Position numbers and translations under genes: made by a program. DNA of 23,945 bases, taken from the NCBI GenBank assembly GCA_959606905.1, contig CAUHML010000043.1:1-23945 (forward strand). The letters run 5' to 3'. Positions 23,692-23,945 of the stretch are shown here, piece after piece. The notes under the pieces were generated by a model. The model made no database searches and was not told where the DNA came from. It was given only the letters and a program-made list of their open reading frames with translations. The DNA comes from an uncultured Bacteroides sp. GTDB taxonomy: Bacteria; Bacteroidota; Bacteroidia; Bacteroidales; Bacteroidaceae. The number at the start of each line of letters is the position of its first letter. The stretch's first letter is position 1.

Positions 23692-23945
23692 TCATTCTAC
23701 CGACGGCACCTCCAAGATACTACCATAACGATGATATTCAAATGAAATACTTTGCTCTTTGATGTAATGAATCAATTCCACACGTCCATCTTTCACCGGT
23801 TTAGCTGTAGCAATATACTTATCAATACGTGCAGCTTCCTCATACATTTCCATCGGAATATCCGCCCCACAAGTACGGATACGCTCATAGTTCTTCATTG
23901 ATTTCAGGAATCCGGCCAACGCTTCTTCTTTTAAAGGACATCCCA
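23692..23945 (-). CDS. 3' end of a PutA-like proline/glutamate-semialdehyde dehydrogenase (partial)
   Basis: The frame is open to the right edge, so only the last 84 codons are present; the Met at 23919 is internal. Visible residues include KNYERIRTCGADIP, YEEAARIDKYIATAKPVKDG and RVELIHYIKEQSISFEYHRY. The pattern GRVELLxYxxEQSIS-YHRYG near the C-terminus recalls fused proline dehydrogenase / L-glutamate gamma-semialdehyde dehydrogenases of Bacteroidetes and other bacteria, which degrade proline to glutamate. No catalytic residues lie in this part, so the call rests on that C-terminal pattern alone. It is convergent with the sigma gene and unrelated to glycan use. Confidence 0.5.
   Translation of the reverse strand, partial: GCPLKEEALAGFLKSMKNYERIRTCGADIPMEMYEEAARIDKYIATAKPVKDGRVELIHYIKEQSISFEYHRYGSILEVPSVE

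Overview
The window looks like a chromosomal segment of an intestinal Bacteroides or Phocaeicola species. The evidence is a SusC/SusD pair, a FecR-type anti-sigma factor, an ECF sigma factor, lipoprotein signals, two serine-type sulfatases, many glycoside hydrolases and a TAnnTTTG promoter. No taxonomic marker is present, so the genus is inferred.

Almost everything is on the minus strand and belongs to one polysaccharide utilization locus (PUL). In transcription order it runs: fecR-like anti-sigma (20296-21306), susC with an N-terminal signalling domain (16611-20123), susD (14609-16597), a GH95-like/DUF5703-type six-hairpin glycosidase (11951-14473), a region of debris (8186-11950), and a compact five-gene operon (69-8036). 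That operon holds a lipoprotein sulfatase, a GH29 alpha-L-fucosidase, a second sulfatase, a GH20 beta-hexosaminidase and a five-bladed beta-propeller glycosidase, and it ends at a strong terminator at 7-54. Together these enzymes fit sulfated, fucosylated, HexNAc-containing host glycans such as mucin O-glycans; the exact substrate is inferred.

The locus is partly decayed. A GH29 gene has been fused to a right-handed beta-helix gene and is broken by frameshifts and deletions (8186-10257). A VirE/DUF3874-like mobile-element remnant lies at 10605-11048, with repeat arrays beside it. A GH29 C-terminal scrap follows the GH95-like gene (11804-11950). Two further glycosidase pseudogenes lie back to back between fecR and the sigma factor (21395-22811). 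The ECF sigma gene (22982-23563) is on the plus strand, separated from fecR by this 1.7-kb debris. At the right edge is the 3' end of an unrelated metabolic gene, probably PutA-like (23692 to the edge).

The most interesting signals are regulatory. (1) A bipartite motif, ATGGCAA-N14-TTCCTAAA on the plus strand (TTTAGGAA-N14-TTGCCAT in the direction of transcription), lies upstream of fecR, the sulfatase operon and the broken GH29 gene. A diverged copy lies upstream of susC. It resembles an ECF sigma promoter. (2) The 5' leaders of susC and of the sulfatase operon share an element with a hairpin whose loop is invariant (UUGGCG in mRNA sense) and whose stem differs in sequence but stays paired. 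(3) Opposite the susC leader is a housekeeping-type promoter, a hairpin and a T-tract terminator, predicting an antisense RNA of about 105 nt. Because the sulfatase leader keeps the loop and flanks but lacks its own antisense promoter and terminator, the same RNA could act in cis on susC and in trans on the sulfatase operon.
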